DNA of 64,000 nt, taken from NCBI RefSeq assembly GCF_017352115.1, contig NZ_CP071448.1, positions 5,267,001 to 5,331,000 on the forward strand. The letters run 5' to 3'. This document shows, piece by piece, positions 16,134 to 24,653 of this stretch. This DNA is from Flavobacterium endoglycinae (GTDB lineage: Bacteria; Bacteroidota; Bacteroidia; Flavobacteriales; Flavobacteriaceae). The position numbers and the translations under genes were made by a program. Position 1 is the first letter of the stretch, and every line of letters starts with the position of its first letter. The notes beneath the pieces were generated by a model. It made no database searches and was not told the DNA's origin. It saw only the letters and a program-made list of their open reading frames with translations.

Positions 16134-17702
16134 TTAAGAACTACAAGAAAGCATGGAACAGCCTACTTTAGATCTTGCCCAATCTGGTCGTTTGGCAAAC
16201 CATTTTTCGTATTCCGGTTGTTCGTCGTATGGATTCTGTAAAAGTTTGTAAAATTCATCAATCAATGAATAATCTTCTTTATCGGCGGCATCGATGGCCA
16301 ATTGCGCCATATAATTTCGAAGTACATATTTGGGATTGATTCGGTTCATTTTTTGTGAACGCTCATCATCGGATAATTCTTCAGCTTTTAGTCTTTCTAA
16401 ATATTCAGAAAACCATTTGGTCCATTTTTCAGAAACTTCACCTGTAAATTCTTCTGGTTTATAAAACGCATATTTGATTTTTTCAATTGCTTCTGGAGCA
16501 AAATCTGATTTTTCAACCAAGCTTAAATTTCTAAAAAAGATTGTCATATCAGTTTCTGTCAGTTGCAGATTAATTTCTAAATCATCAATTAACTGATTGT
16601 CAGTTTCAGTTGAAGTAAACAAACCTAATTTACTTAAAAACATTTCTTTATAGTCAGCACTAAAATCTGTCATAAAAGATTCTAATATCTTTTCTAACGG
16701 TGCTGCTTCGTTTATTAATGGATAAAGCGCATTGGCTAATTGATACAAATTCCATTGTGCAATTTGAGGCTGATTTCCATATCGATATCTTCTATATTGG
16801 CTGTCAGTTGTATTCGGAGTCCAAGTCGGATCAAAATCTTCCAGCCATCCGTATGGCCCGTAATCAATTGTGATTCCATGAATAGACATATTATCAGTAT
16901 TCATTACTCCATGGACAAAACCAACTCGCTGCCAATCAACAATCATTTTACGAGTAGTATCAGCTACTTTTTGAAAAAACTGTAGATATTGCTCTTTAGG
17001 TTCTCCCGTTATTTCAGGAAAATAATGCTTAATTGTAAACTCGACAAACTGCTTTAAATTTGTAAGTTCATTACGAGCAGCCAGCATTTCAAAACTTCCA
17101 AAACGAATAAATGAAGGAGCAACACGACAAACCACAGCACCTTTTTCATAAGCTGGATTTCCATTATATAAAATATCACGCAAAACCTGATCTCCAGAAA
17201 GCATTAGCGAAAGCGATCGGGTAGTGGGAACGCCCAAATGATACATAGCTTCGGCACATAAATATTCACGTATCGAAGAACGTAAAACAGCCAAACCATC
17301 GGCAGTTCTGGAATACGGAGTTTTTCCGGCACCTTTCAACTGAAGTGTATAAAACTGACCTTTGTTTTCAACTTCCGTTAAATTGATTGCGCGTCCGTCG
17401 CCTAATTGTCCAGCCCAGTTTCCAAATTGATGTCCGGCGTAACACATGGCATAAGGTTGTGTTTCCGAAAGAATTTCTTTTCCAGAAAAAACATTTAAAA
17501 ACTCTTCAGAATTGATTTCTTCTTTTGAAATCCCTACCATTGCAGCTACATCTTCTGATGCGTGAATTAGCTTTGGATCAGAAGGTTTTGTTGGATTTAC
17601 ATACGAGAACAGCGTATTTTTTACCTGACGAACTTCATTTATAGTTTCAGGATCAGCAGGCAATTCAGCAGTAAAACGATTATGTATTTTTAAACTTTTC
17701 AT
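16134..17702 (-). CDS. selO: SelO family protein adenylyltransferase
   Basis: A pseudokinase-fold enzyme (YdiU/SelO, UPF0061) that transfers AMP to Ser/Thr/Tyr of proteins, linked to redox homeostasis. The 522-residue length fits. Hallmarks: YAMCYAGHQFGNWAGQLGDGRA, LQLKGAGKTPYSRTADG, RSSIREYLCAEAMYHLGVPTTRSL, and GVMNTDNMSIHG with IDYGPYGW (metal and catalytic region). It ends CSMLSCSS; in selenoprotein relatives the penultimate region holds Sec, here Cys or Ser, which is normal for bacteria. A 57-bp spacer with a TTTACCACAGA inverted repeat separates it from the next gene upstream. Confidence 0.93.
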   Translation of the reverse strand: MKSLKIHNRFTAELPADPETINEVRQVKNTLFSYVNPTKPSDPKLIHASEDVAAMVGISKEEINSEEFLNVFSGKEILSETQPYAMCYAGHQFGNWAGQLGDGRAINLTEVENKGQFYTLQLKGAGKTPYSRTADGLAVLRSSIREYLCAEAMYHLGVPTTRSLSLMLSGDQVLRDILYNGNPAYEKGAVVCRVAPSFIRFGSFEMLAARNELTNLKQFVEFTIKHYFPEITGEPKEQYLQFFQKVADTTRKMIVDWQRVGFVHGVMNTDNMSIHGITIDYGPYGWLEDFDPTWTPNTTDSQYRRYRYGNQPQIAQWNLYQLANALYPLINEAAPLEKILESFMTDFSADYKEMFLSKLGLFTSTETDNQLIDDLEINLQLTETDMTIFFRNLSLVEKSDFAPEAIEKIKYAFYKPEEFTGEVSEKWTKWFSEYLERLKAEELSDDERSQKMNRINPKYVLRNYMAQLAIDAADKEDYSLIDEFYKLLQNPYDEQPEYEKWFAKRPDWARSKVGCSMLSCSS

Positions 17703-17716
17703 TTTTGTTTCTTTCT

Positions 17717-17771
17717 TTTACCACAGAATAAATAATTATCAAAATTTTTAAACCTTTTAATCTGTGGTAAA
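17717..17771. repeat. 11-bp inverted repeat between selO and msrA
   Basis: TTTACCACAGA (17717-17727) and TCTGTGGTAAA (17761-17771) are perfect complements separated by 33 AT-rich bases. Both flanking genes run on the minus strand. It could be a terminator stem for msrA or a member of the CCACGAATT-type repeat class at 16021. Confidence 0.5.
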
Positions 17772-17778
17772 CTTTACA

Positions 17779-18312
17779 TTAGCCAATCAATCGATCGGCA
17801 TACATTTTTTTAAGTTTTTGAATTTTCGGATCAATCACAACCTGACAATAACCAGCTTCCTGATTGTTATTGTAATAGTTTTGATGATAGTCTTCAGCTT
17901 CATAAAAAACTTCAAAGGGTTTCAATTGTGTTACAATCGGATCAATATACGCAGGCTGTACTTCTTTAAATACTTGTTCTGCGATTTCTTTCTGCGCATC
18001 ATCATGATACAACACGATTGATCTGTATTGAGTTCCACTGTCGCCGCCTTGACGATTTAAAGTTGTTGGATCGTGGCTTGTCATAAAAATAAAAATCAAG
18101 TCATGATATGAAATTATGTCAGGATCAAAAGTTACCTGAATTACTTCTGCGTGTCCTGTTCGGCCGGTGCAGACTTCGCGATACGCTGGATTTTTTATAA
18201 AACCATCTGAATAACCAGATTTTATTGATTTAATTCCGTCTAAACGCTGGATTACAGCTTCAATACACCAAAAACATCCACCACCAAAAGTGGCCGTTGA
18301 TAAATTTTCCAT
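17779..18312 (-). CDS. msrA: Peptide-methionine (S)-S-oxide reductase
   Basis: Repairs oxidised methionine (S-epimer). The active site GGGCFWCIEAV is present (catalytic Cys13), with GYSDGFIKNPAYREVCTGRTGHAEVIQVTFDP and EDYHQNYYNNN, all standard. At 177 residues it is of normal length and lacks a signal peptide, so cytosolic. No MsrB domain is fused. Together with SelO next door and the secreted peroxidase at 2.1 kb it suggests an oxidative-stress flavour, but co-regulation is not shown. Confidence 0.95.
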   Translation of the reverse strand: MENLSTATFGGGCFWCIEAVIQRLDGIKSIKSGYSDGFIKNPAYREVCTGRTGHAEVIQVTFDPDIISYHDLIFIFMTSHDPTTLNRQGGDSGTQYRSIVLYHDDAQKEIAEQVFKEVQPAYIDPIVTQLKPFEVFYEAEDYHQNYYNNNQEAGYCQVVIDPKIQKLKKMYADRLIG

Positions 18313-18465
18313 ATATACAGTATTGTTTAATTTTTATTACCTATTAATTTGATAGGATATTATGATAATTTATCCAAAAAAAGACCTTTTAACTAAAGAT
18401 ACTAAAAGTTTATTTATGATTTGAAGTTTATAATTGATAAATTCTCAATATTGCAAAAAAGCAAT

Positions 18466-18473
18466 TATATTTG
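18466..18473 (+). promoter_or_regulatory. -7 box for the class V aminotransferase gene
   Basis: TATATTTG, an exact TAnnTTTG, ends 21 bp before the ATG at 18495. A TTC at 18442-18444 (21-bp spacing) is the only weak -33 candidate. Confidence 0.5.
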
Positions 18474-18494
18474 CAGTCAAACATAGGCACACTA

Positions 18495-19982
18495 ATGAAT
18501 AGCAAAAATAGTACCATCAGTCTTGAAACTTATTTTCAGGATTTCAGACAAAATATTGTTGGCATAAATCAAGATTTTACTTCGCCATTTGGCAAAAAAA
18601 AGATTATTTACACGGATTGGACTGCCAGCGGAAGGCTTTACAGACCAATAGAAGAGAAGCTTTTGAACCAATTTGGACCTTTTGTAGCTAATACTCATAC
18701 CGAAACTACGGTGTCAGGTACTGCCATGACAAAAGCGTATCATCATGCCAGACATATTATTAAACGCCATACCAATGCTAGTCATAATGATGTTTTAATT
18801 ACTGATGGAACGGGAATGACAGGTGTGGTTAATAAATTCCAACGTATCTTAGGTTTAAAAATACCTGAGAATTTAAAAGATTTTATTACTGTTCCAGCAG
18901 AAAAAAGGCCAATTGTTTTCATTTCTCACATGGAGCATCACTCAAATCAGACTTCATGGCTGGAAACTATTGCCGATGTTGAAATTATTCCGTCATGCGA
19001 AAAAGGACTTTTCTGCTTAGATAATCTAAAAGATTTATTAGAAAAATACAGTGACAGAACGATTAAAATTGCTTCAATTACTTCATGCTCGAATGTAACG
19101 GGAATAAAAACACCATTTCATGAAGCAGCAAAATTAATGCATCAATATAACGGAGTTTGTTTTGTAGATTTCGCCTGCTCTGGTCCTTATGTTGAAATTG
19201 ATATGCATCCTGCTGATCCTGAAGCGTATTTAGATGCAATTTTCTTTTCTCCTCATAAATTTCTTGGAGGCCCTGGAACATCTGGCGTTTTAATTTTCAA
19301 TAAAAAATTATACAATAATATGATTCCTGATTGTCCAGGCGGTGGAACTGTAAGCTGGACGAATCCTTGGGGAGAACATAAATATATCGATAATATCGAA
19401 GATCGCGAAGATGGTGGAACTCCAGGATTTCTTCAGGTAATAAAAACGGCTTTGGCAATTGAACTGAAAGAAGAAATGGGAATTGAAAACATTTTACAGC
19501 GCGAGCACGAAATTGTAGATTATGTTTTTAGTCAATTAGAGCCAGTTGAAAATATTAAAATCTTAGCCGGACAGCATAAAGACAGGTTAGGAGTAGTTTC
19601 TTTTTTTATTGATGATCTTCATTTTAATTTAGGAGTTAAAATTTTAAACGATCGTTTCGGAATTCAAACTAGAGGCGGATGCAGCTGTGCGGGAACATAC
19701 GGACACTACTTACTTCATGTTGATCAGGAAACGTCTAACAAACTGGTGAACGAAATAACAATTGGTGATTTGATTAAAAAACCGGGATGGATTAGAATGT
19801 CGATTCATCCAACAACCACAGACGAAGAGATTGCTTATGTCTGCAATAGCATTAAAGAATTAGCTGAAAATCACCAAACTTGGGCTTTGGATTATTCTTA
19901 TAATAAAAATACAAACGAGTTTATTCATAAAAACGCAAGTTCGTTTGAAGATGAATTGGTAGAAAGCTGGTTTAAATCTTAA
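18495..19982 (+). CDS. Class V aminotransferase-fold PLP enzyme (cysteine desulfurase-like)
   Basis: A 495-residue PLP enzyme of the aminotransferase V/NifS superfamily. I use the ATG at 18495; a longer frame starts at a TTG inside the -7 box. Signatures: IYTDWTASGRLYRPIE (N-terminus), HMEHHSNQTSWLE, CFVDFACSGPYVEID (PLP Asp), and FFSPHKFLGGPGTSG with the Schiff-base lysine. A Cys-rich loop GGCSCAGTYGHYLL sits where cysteine desulfurases carry their catalytic Cys. It is longer than IscS/SufS (about 400) and is not next to suf genes, so a specialised desulfurase or lyase is likely. The substrate is uncertain. Confidence 0.82.
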   Translation: MNSKNSTISLETYFQDFRQNIVGINQDFTSPFGKKKIIYTDWTASGRLYRPIEEKLLNQFGPFVANTHTETTVSGTAMTKAYHHARHIIKRHTNASHNDVLITDGTGMTGVVNKFQRILGLKIPENLKDFITVPAEKRPIVFISHMEHHSNQTSWLETIADVEIIPSCEKGLFCLDNLKDLLEKYSDRTIKIASITSCSNVTGIKTPFHEAAKLMHQYNGVCFVDFACSGPYVEIDMHPADPEAYLDAIFFSPHKFLGGPGTSGVLIFNKKLYNNMIPDCPGGGTVSWTNPWGEHKYIDNIEDREDGGTPGFLQVIKTALAIELKEEMGIENILQREHEIVDYVFSQLEPVENIKILAGQHKDRLGVVSFFIDDLHFNLGVKILNDRFGIQTRGGCSCAGTYGHYLLHVDQETSNKLVNEITIGDLIKKPGWIRMSIHPTTTDEEIAYVCNSIKELAENHQTWALDYSYNKNTNEFIHKNASSFEDELVESWFKS

Positions 19983-20016
19983 ACTTGAAACCACATAGGA
20001 AAGTCAGAATAAAATA

Positions 20017-20057
20017 AAACCCGACAGAAATATAAATCTTGTCGGGTTTATTTTTTA
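20017..20057. terminator. Bidirectional terminator
   Basis: AAACCCGACA (20017-20026) and TGTCGGGTTT (20040-20049) form the stem, followed by TATTTTTTATT. It separates the convergent aminotransferase and NTF2-like genes. The stem is nearly identical to the one at 2763-2803. Confidence 0.82.
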
Positions 20058-20068
20058 TTGGAAAAAAT

Positions 20069-20539
20069 CTATTTTGCTTCTTGGTATTTTTTAAGGGAAA
20101 GTAATGCCTGTTCTTGAATTTTTTTGTGGAAAAATCCTGTCCATCCCAGTAAATATCCCATTGGTCCAAAGGCTTGTTTTGACCATTTCCACACATCAAA
20201 GCTATCTGTATGTTTGATAATTAAGCCATCTTGAAATACAAATTCGGCTCCGATTTTATTAATTACTTTTCGATTGGTTTTACTAAAATTATAAGTCGCC
20301 ACCCACTTTGCAGAACCTGTAAAATCATCTGCTTTTACATCAAAGAATTCAATTTTAATGTTTCCTTTACTCTTTAATAAAAGCATTTCCCACATCTTGC
20401 TCACTTGTTCTTCTTTTAAAAGACCAAATGCCGGATCGATAAAATGAATTTTTGGGTGATAACATTCTGCCATCGTTTTGGCATCAGAATTAGCAAAGGC
20501 GGTATAGAACTTTGTAATTAAAGCTTCGTTAGGATTCAT
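20069..20539 (-). CDS. NTF2-like (SnoaL-type) protein
   Basis: A 156-residue single-domain protein with the NTF2/SnoaL pattern: LITKFYTAFANSDAKTMAECY at the start, HFIDPAFGLL, then KWVATYNFSKTNRKVINKIGAEFVFQDGLIIKHTDSFDVWKW. Members are small cone-shaped enzymes or ligand binders, and sequence alone does not give a substrate. No signal peptide. It is a single gene, converging on the aminotransferase. Confidence 0.8.
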   Translation of the reverse strand: MNPNEALITKFYTAFANSDAKTMAECYHPKIHFIDPAFGLLKEEQVSKMWEMLLLKSKGNIKIEFFDVKADDFTGSAKWVATYNFSKTNRKVINKIGAEFVFQDGLIIKHTDSFDVWKWSKQAFGPMGYLLGWTGFFHKKIQEQALLSLKKYQEAK

Positions 20540-20641
20540 GGTAAATTTGTAATTAGGCTATAAATATAAGTTTTATTTTATGAAAAAGTCTATTCATTAA
20601 AACTAAATTATTTATAATTCATTCTATTTTTTGTCCTCAAT

Positions 20642-21112
20642 TTAAGAGATGCTTGGATCAGCAGCAAACCAAGTATATGAATCTTCTTTTTTTAAATCTT
20701 TTAATTTAAGCCATGCAATTCCAAAAACAATATTATCTAATAGTTCTTTGTCTGTAATATCAACTTGTAATCCCGTATTTAAATATTTTACATAAAGCCC
20801 CTTTATTTCATCCTCAGTACCAATGCTAATTTTTAAATTATCTTTATACCAACTTTTAAGTGCAAGTCTTTCGCCAGATTCTACTGTGCTTTCACTAAAT
20901 ATTGTGGAGTCATCGAATTTACATTCAATAGAAATTGGAATTTGAGAACCATCAATATAGACTGTTATTCTATATCTATCATCAACAATAAAAATGGGTT
21001 TATTTTTTAAACCTAAAACTTCGTTCTCCAGCTTTTCGATAGAATAATTTAAAGCAATTCCATTTGTATATAAATAAATTTTACCAAAAGGAGTTGTAAG
21101 TCCAGTATTCAT
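20642..21112 (-). CDS. Protein of unknown function
   Basis: A 156-residue soluble protein with no family I recognise. It has no signal peptide or membrane segment and looks beta-rich (KIYLYTNGIALNYSI, RYRITVYIDGSQIPISIECKFD), ending in a helical part with GIAWLKLKDLKKEDSYTWFAADPSI. Size and style resemble immunity-type or contact-dependent accessory proteins, but nothing toxin-like lies next to it. It is first in a minus-strand series of poorly known genes and is separated by 24 bp from the secreted protein upstream. Confidence 0.55.
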   Translation of the reverse strand: MNTGLTTPFGKIYLYTNGIALNYSIEKLENEVLGLKNKPIFIVDDRYRITVYIDGSQIPISIECKFDDSTIFSESTVESGERLALKSWYKDNLKISIGTEDEIKGLYVKYLNTGLQVDITDKELLDNIVFGIAWLKLKDLKKEDSYTWFAADPSIS

Positions 21113-21136
21113 TTTACTAAATATATACTAACTTAT

Positions 21137-21655
21137 TTATAAAACACTAATTTCTTTAGCAGTATCGAAACTCTTTTTGGACTGGTCGTAAACCGTTGAA
21201 AAATAGTTCTTTTTGTTGTGCGCTGTAAAATAACCCGTCTGACTGCTGAAAGTATCCGAACCTCCTTTTAGAATAAAACGAACAGCATAAATATCTGTTT
21301 TTTTAAGTTTAGCAAATTCAGCAGGAGTAAAATAGTAAAAAGCTGAAGTTTTGCCATCGGCACTTTCTTTTACATTTTTGTCAACGCAGGCAATTACGTC
21401 TGCGTTGGCTAAGTCTACATAAAGTCCACCTAAAATTTTTACTTGATCATTTGCAGTGGCAACAGTTATTTTTAAAATACCTCCTTTATCAGTTTTGGCA
21501 ATCTGGATCTCGGCTTCACCAGTATACGCATATTTTTCGCAGACGAAAGTGTAAGGCTGTGTGGCAGAGAATGACTGACCTTTAACGTTCATTTTTTCTT
21601 GAGCATTAGCAAAAAAAGAAATAAACACAACTAAAAGAAGCATTTTTATATTCAT
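21137..21655 (-). CDS. Secreted protein of unknown function
   Basis: 172 residues with a signal peptide (MNIKMLLLVVFISFFANAQ, cleavage near 18). The mature part is beta-strand-rich with ATQPYTFVCEKYAYTGEAEIQI and a late SQTGYFTAHNKKNYFSTV; two cysteines could form a disulfide. No family recognised. It is 8 bp downstream of the lipoprotein gene, so the two are likely co-transcribed and could act together in the periplasm. Confidence 0.6.
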   Translation of the reverse strand: MNIKMLLLVVFISFFANAQEKMNVKGQSFSATQPYTFVCEKYAYTGEAEIQIAKTDKGGILKITVATANDQVKILGGLYVDLANADVIACVDKNVKESADGKTSAFYYFTPAEFAKLKKTDIYAVRFILKGGSDTFSSQTGYFTAHNKKNYFSTVYDQSKKSFDTAKEISVL

Positions 21656-21663
21656 AAGTAATT

Positions 21664-22140
21664 TTATTGTTCGGTTATTTTTGAATCAAATTTTTCGTCC
21701 CAGTCCATTGATTTGATGGCAGATATTAAATTGTCTTCATTTACAAATACTCTCAATTCTTTGTTGGCTACTTTTTTAGTATACAAAGCATGGTAACGGT
21801 AAATGACTTCTTGTTTGGTTTTGTAAACGCCGTCTAATTTTAAATCTATAAAGCTTCCGTAGTATTGTCTAAATCTCGTACAGGTTTTAGTCAATCGTTC
21901 TTCAGTTGTATTTTCTCTAACAGACTGAGTCACTTCGGTTTCATTAAAAGGTTTAAATTTAGAGGTATTACAGGTTTCTAAAACTCTTTTTCCTAATTCG
22001 TAGGCTTTTCGCTGTTGCTCTGAATTAATTTCTGAATTGGAAACTTTTTTAATTTTTAAATCATCTGTATCTCTGCTGATGTTTTTTGATTTACATCCAA
22101 TTAATAATAGCAAACATATAATCAATCCCGCTTTCTTCAT
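21664..22140 (-). CDS. Lipoprotein of unknown function
   Basis: The start is taken at the second ATG (MKKAGLIICLLLLIGCKSK), giving a classical lipoprotein signal with lipobox LLIGC. The mature part is hydrophilic with two further cysteines (LETCNTSKF, TKTCTRFRQYYG) and ends in a basic/acidic mix. An alternative ATG two codons upstream is possible. It lies 6-7 bp after the M23 peptidase gene and 8 bp before the secreted protein, implying one operon. The function is unknown. Confidence 0.65.
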   Translation of the reverse strand: MKKAGLIICLLLLIGCKSKNISRDTDDLKIKKVSNSEINSEQQRKAYELGKRVLETCNTSKFKPFNETEVTQSVRENTTEERLTKTCTRFRQYYGSFIDLKLDGVYKTKQEVIYRYHALYTKKVANKELRVFVNEDNLISAIKSMDWDEKFDSKITEQ

Positions 22141-22146
22141 AATCAT

Positions 22147-22824
22147 TTAAGTTATTTTTAATAATAAGTTAGGGTTGGGACAATTTTCTATATAAAAATT
22201 CAGATCGTTTGTATTGCAGACACCTGGGTAATCACCCCATTTATCCTGTAAATTTTTTATGATTTGGAAATGGACATGAGGTGCGTAATCTCCATTAACG
22301 GCTGAATTTCCTAAAGACGCAATTTTTTCGCCTTTTTTAAATGTAGTCCCAACAGTTAAGTTTTCTATACTTTCTAACGATAAATGTCCGTATAAAGTAT
22401 AAAAAGTTTCATTTTCAATTTCGTGTTCCAAAATTATGGTCGGACCGTAATCGCCAAATCCGGCATTATTTTGAAAGCTGTGTACTTTTCCGTCAAGCGG
22501 ACTTAAAACGGCAGTTCCTTCTTTTGCCCATAAATCAAGTCCAATATGAATATTTCTTTCTGGAACCGAATCATTCTTAAAAATTGTGCTTCTCTTATAT
22601 AAATTTCTTCCCTCTATATAACCGCCATACGCTACTTCAGCATTATTGACTTCCATATAATTAAAAATAAAACGCTCAAATTCTGCAGAAGTTTCTGGTT
22701 TGCTTTCTACCAATTCGTGATTGGTAATAGATAAATCAAGCGGAATATATTTTGAAAGATCAATTGAAGTGTCAATAATTTGGGAAGGTGGTAAGGCTTT
22801 TAAAATAGAAACAAGGGATTTCAT
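22147..22824 (-). CDS. M23-family metallopeptidase-like protein without signal peptide
   Basis: The C-terminal 130 residues form a LytM/M23 domain: NIHIGLDLWAKEGTAVLSPLDG supplies the HxxxD zinc site and HVHFQI the HxH site, both intact, plus YGHLSLESI. The N-terminal 90 residues are of unknown type. M23 enzymes cut peptidoglycan cross-links and are normally exported, but the N-terminus (MKSLVSILKALPPSQIID) is not a signal peptide. Either the start is wrong, export is unconventional, or the protein acts inside on another substrate. It is the upstream member of the lipoprotein operon. Confidence 0.8.
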   Translation of the reverse strand: MKSLVSILKALPPSQIIDTSIDLSKYIPLDLSITNHELVESKPETSAEFERFIFNYMEVNNAEVAYGGYIEGRNLYKRSTIFKNDSVPERNIHIGLDLWAKEGTAVLSPLDGKVHSFQNNAGFGDYGPTIILEHEIENETFYTLYGHLSLESIENLTVGTTFKKGEKIASLGNSAVNGDYAPHVHFQIIKNLQDKWGDYPGVCNTNDLNFYIENCPNPNLLLKIT

Positions 22825-22836
22825 AGAATGTAAGGT

Positions 22837-23502
22837 TTAAGCAACTTTTTCAATAATTATTAATTCATTGTGTACTTCAATTCGCGGAAGCATTTTTGAA
22901 GTATACAATTTAGGATTTATTTCGGATATGTATTTTCGGTTTCTAATATTGTGCGCTTCATCCAAAATCATGGTATTAAACAACACAAAACCACCAGATT
23001 TTAAATGAAAGCAAACACGATCGCTAAAAAAATTCTCGAACAAGAAATTCGGCATATTGATGTCTTCAAAAATATCAATAATAATTAAATCATATTTATC
23101 CTTTGTTTTTAAAACAAATTCAAAAGCATCATCAATAACAATTTCAAGCTGTTCAATCTGGTTTAAGTTAAAATATTCATTGGCAACCTGAATCATATCG
23201 GGATCTATTTCAACTCCAGTAATTTTACCTTTATAGTGTATCTCATCGATCAAAGTCTTGACAACACTTCCGCCGGCAACTCCCAAAAGCAGAATATGCT
23301 CCATCTCTAGAATTTTATCGTAACCAATATTTCTGAGTCCGTATCGTAATATGCGTTGTAAGCTTCCGTATGAATAATTTGTATTTTCAGTATCTAAAAC
23401 TAATTCACCATTTGTCCATGTAACTTCGATAACTTTGCTTCTTGCTGATTTCTTTTTGAATATTTTTATAGGTATAAGATAACTTAACAGTTTCTGAATC
23501 AT
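22837..23502 (-). CDS. Spermidine synthase-fold SAM/dcSAM-binding protein
   Basis: A Rossmann-fold protein of the spermidine synthase/methyltransferase type: EHILLLGVAGGSVVKTLID (nucleotide loop), ITGVEIDPDMIQVA (ribose-binding acid), VIDDAFEFV, LIIIDIFEDINMP. True aminopropyltransferases have a conserved acid pair for the amine, which I cannot confirm here; many Bacteroidetes fused-type homologues are of unknown activity. I start at ATG 23502 (MIQKLLSYLIP) rather than 18 codons upstream, where the divergent gene's start would be only 13 bp away. Confidence 0.7.
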   Translation of the reverse strand: MIQKLLSYLIPIKIFKKKSARSKVIEVTWTNGELVLDTENTNYSYGSLQRILRYGLRNIGYDKILEMEHILLLGVAGGSVVKTLIDEIHYKGKITGVEIDPDMIQVANEYFNLNQIEQLEIVIDDAFEFVLKTKDKYDLIIIDIFEDINMPNFLFENFFSDRVCFHLKSGGFVLFNTMILDEAHNIRNRKYISEINPKLYTSKMLPRIEVHNELIIIEKVA

Positions 23503-23569
23503 TTTTGTAATGCTTTTACTCAAAAATACCATTTTAAATGGTTTATTTTGCATCAAATTCTAATTTTTA

Positions 23570-24121
23570 ATGAAGAAACAATTATACAAGTTCATCTTTT
23601 ATAAGCTAATGGGCTGGAAAATAGTGGGATTGGAAAATGCTGAAGTAAAAAAATGTATCCTAATGGTAATGCCGCATACCAGCAACCATGATTTTTATAT
23701 TGGACTTTTTACTCGAGGTATCTCCGGATTGCAGATGAACTGGGTAGGAAAGAAGGAATTGTTTCGTTTTCCGTTTGGATATTATTTTAGAAATGTAGGC
23801 GGAGAACCACTTGATCGTACCGGCGGATTAAATAAAGTCGATTCTATAGCAGCGATTTTTGATCGAAAAGAAGTTTTTAGACTGGCTGTTGCTCCCGAAG
23901 GAACTAGAAAAGGTGTGACAGAAATTAAAACTGGTTTTTATTATATCGCACTTAAAGCGAATGTTCCTATTGTTCCAGTTGCTTTTGATTGGGGCAAAAA
24001 AGAAGTAAACTTAGGAAAGCCATTTTATCCAACAGGAAATTATAATGCCGATTGGGAAATTTTAAAACAACATTATAAAGGAGTTTTAGGAAAAATACCT
24101 GCGAATGGGTTAGTGGTTTAA
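23570..24121 (+). CDS. PlsC-like acyltransferase
   Basis: 183 residues, a compact member of the lysophospholipid/1-acylglycerol-3-phosphate acyltransferase family. The catalytic HxxxxD motif is present in MPHTSNHDFYIG, and the substrate motif in VAPEGTRKG. A short hydrophobic stretch near the start (YKFIFYKLMGWKIVGL) suggests membrane association. The acceptor could be lysophosphatidate, lyso-ornithine or another lipid. It is transcribed away from the spermidine-synthase-like gene and followed by the convergent XRE regulator gene. Confidence 0.82.
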   Translation: MKKQLYKFIFYKLMGWKIVGLENAEVKKCILMVMPHTSNHDFYIGLFTRGISGLQMNWVGKKELFRFPFGYYFRNVGGEPLDRTGGLNKVDSIAAIFDRKEVFRLAVAPEGTRKGVTEIKTGFYYIALKANVPIVPVAFDWGKKEVNLGKPFYPTGNYNADWEILKQHYKGVLGKIPANGLVV

Positions 24122-24206
24122 TTTTTTTCGATATTTTTTCAAATCCGTGAGAATCGCTTAAACCAAAATAATTTTTAAAAATTTTCAAATACGCGAAATT
24201 TTAAAT

Positions 24207-24653
24207 TTATGGTACATATGCCTTAAAAGTTCCGTTTTTGTAGAAAATTACAATTTTTTCTATTTCGTCTTCTTCAAAACTAATATTGGTTCTTTTTACT
24301 TCGTCGGTTTTTTTAATAACTGGCTTTTCAATTTCATAATCCAATTGAGAAAATAAATTGGTGTCTCCAAAATTTTCATTTGAAGAAATAGGAGAGACAA
24401 CTTTTTCAGTTTCTTTAATGTCATCTGTTTTAGGAAAATTCCCTTTACCATTTAGAATCCAATATAAATCAACATCCGGAAAAACTTCCATTATTTTCAT
24501 AACAAAATCAAGACTTGGTTTATTTCTTCCAGAGAGCAGGTGAGACATACTTGATCTTTGCACGCCAATTTTATCAGCAAAAGAAGAAGCATTTAGTCCA
24601 TAATAATCGAGTATAATTTCCAGTCTTTTTACAAAATCATCGATGTTTACCAT
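24207..24653 (-). CDS. XRE-family transcriptional regulator
   Basis: A 148-residue protein with an N-terminal Cro/C1 helix-turn-helix (about 1-65): LNASSFADKIGVQRSSMSHLLSGRNKPSLDFVMKI. The rest (about 75-148) is linker-like and ends IEKIVIFYKNGTFKAYVP. Its start codon is the centre of one copy of a repeated palindrome (TTTAC-CAT-TGTAAA), and the promoter upstream overlaps another copy, which strongly suggests autoregulation. It is divergent from the M14 carboxypeptidase. It resembles a phage-type repressor in domain type, but no phage genes are near. Confidence 0.88.
   Translation of the reverse strand: MVNIDDFVKRLEIILDYYGLNASSFADKIGVQRSSMSHLLSGRNKPSLDFVMKIMEVFPDVDLYWILNGKGNFPKTDDIKETEKVVSPISSNENFGDTNLFSQLDYEIEKPVIKKTDEVKRTNISFEEDEIEKIVIFYKNGTFKAYVP

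Noticed and set aside
24207..24653. Prophage repressor region
   Set aside because: No integrase, structural or lysis genes in either direction; neighbours are ordinary metabolic genes.
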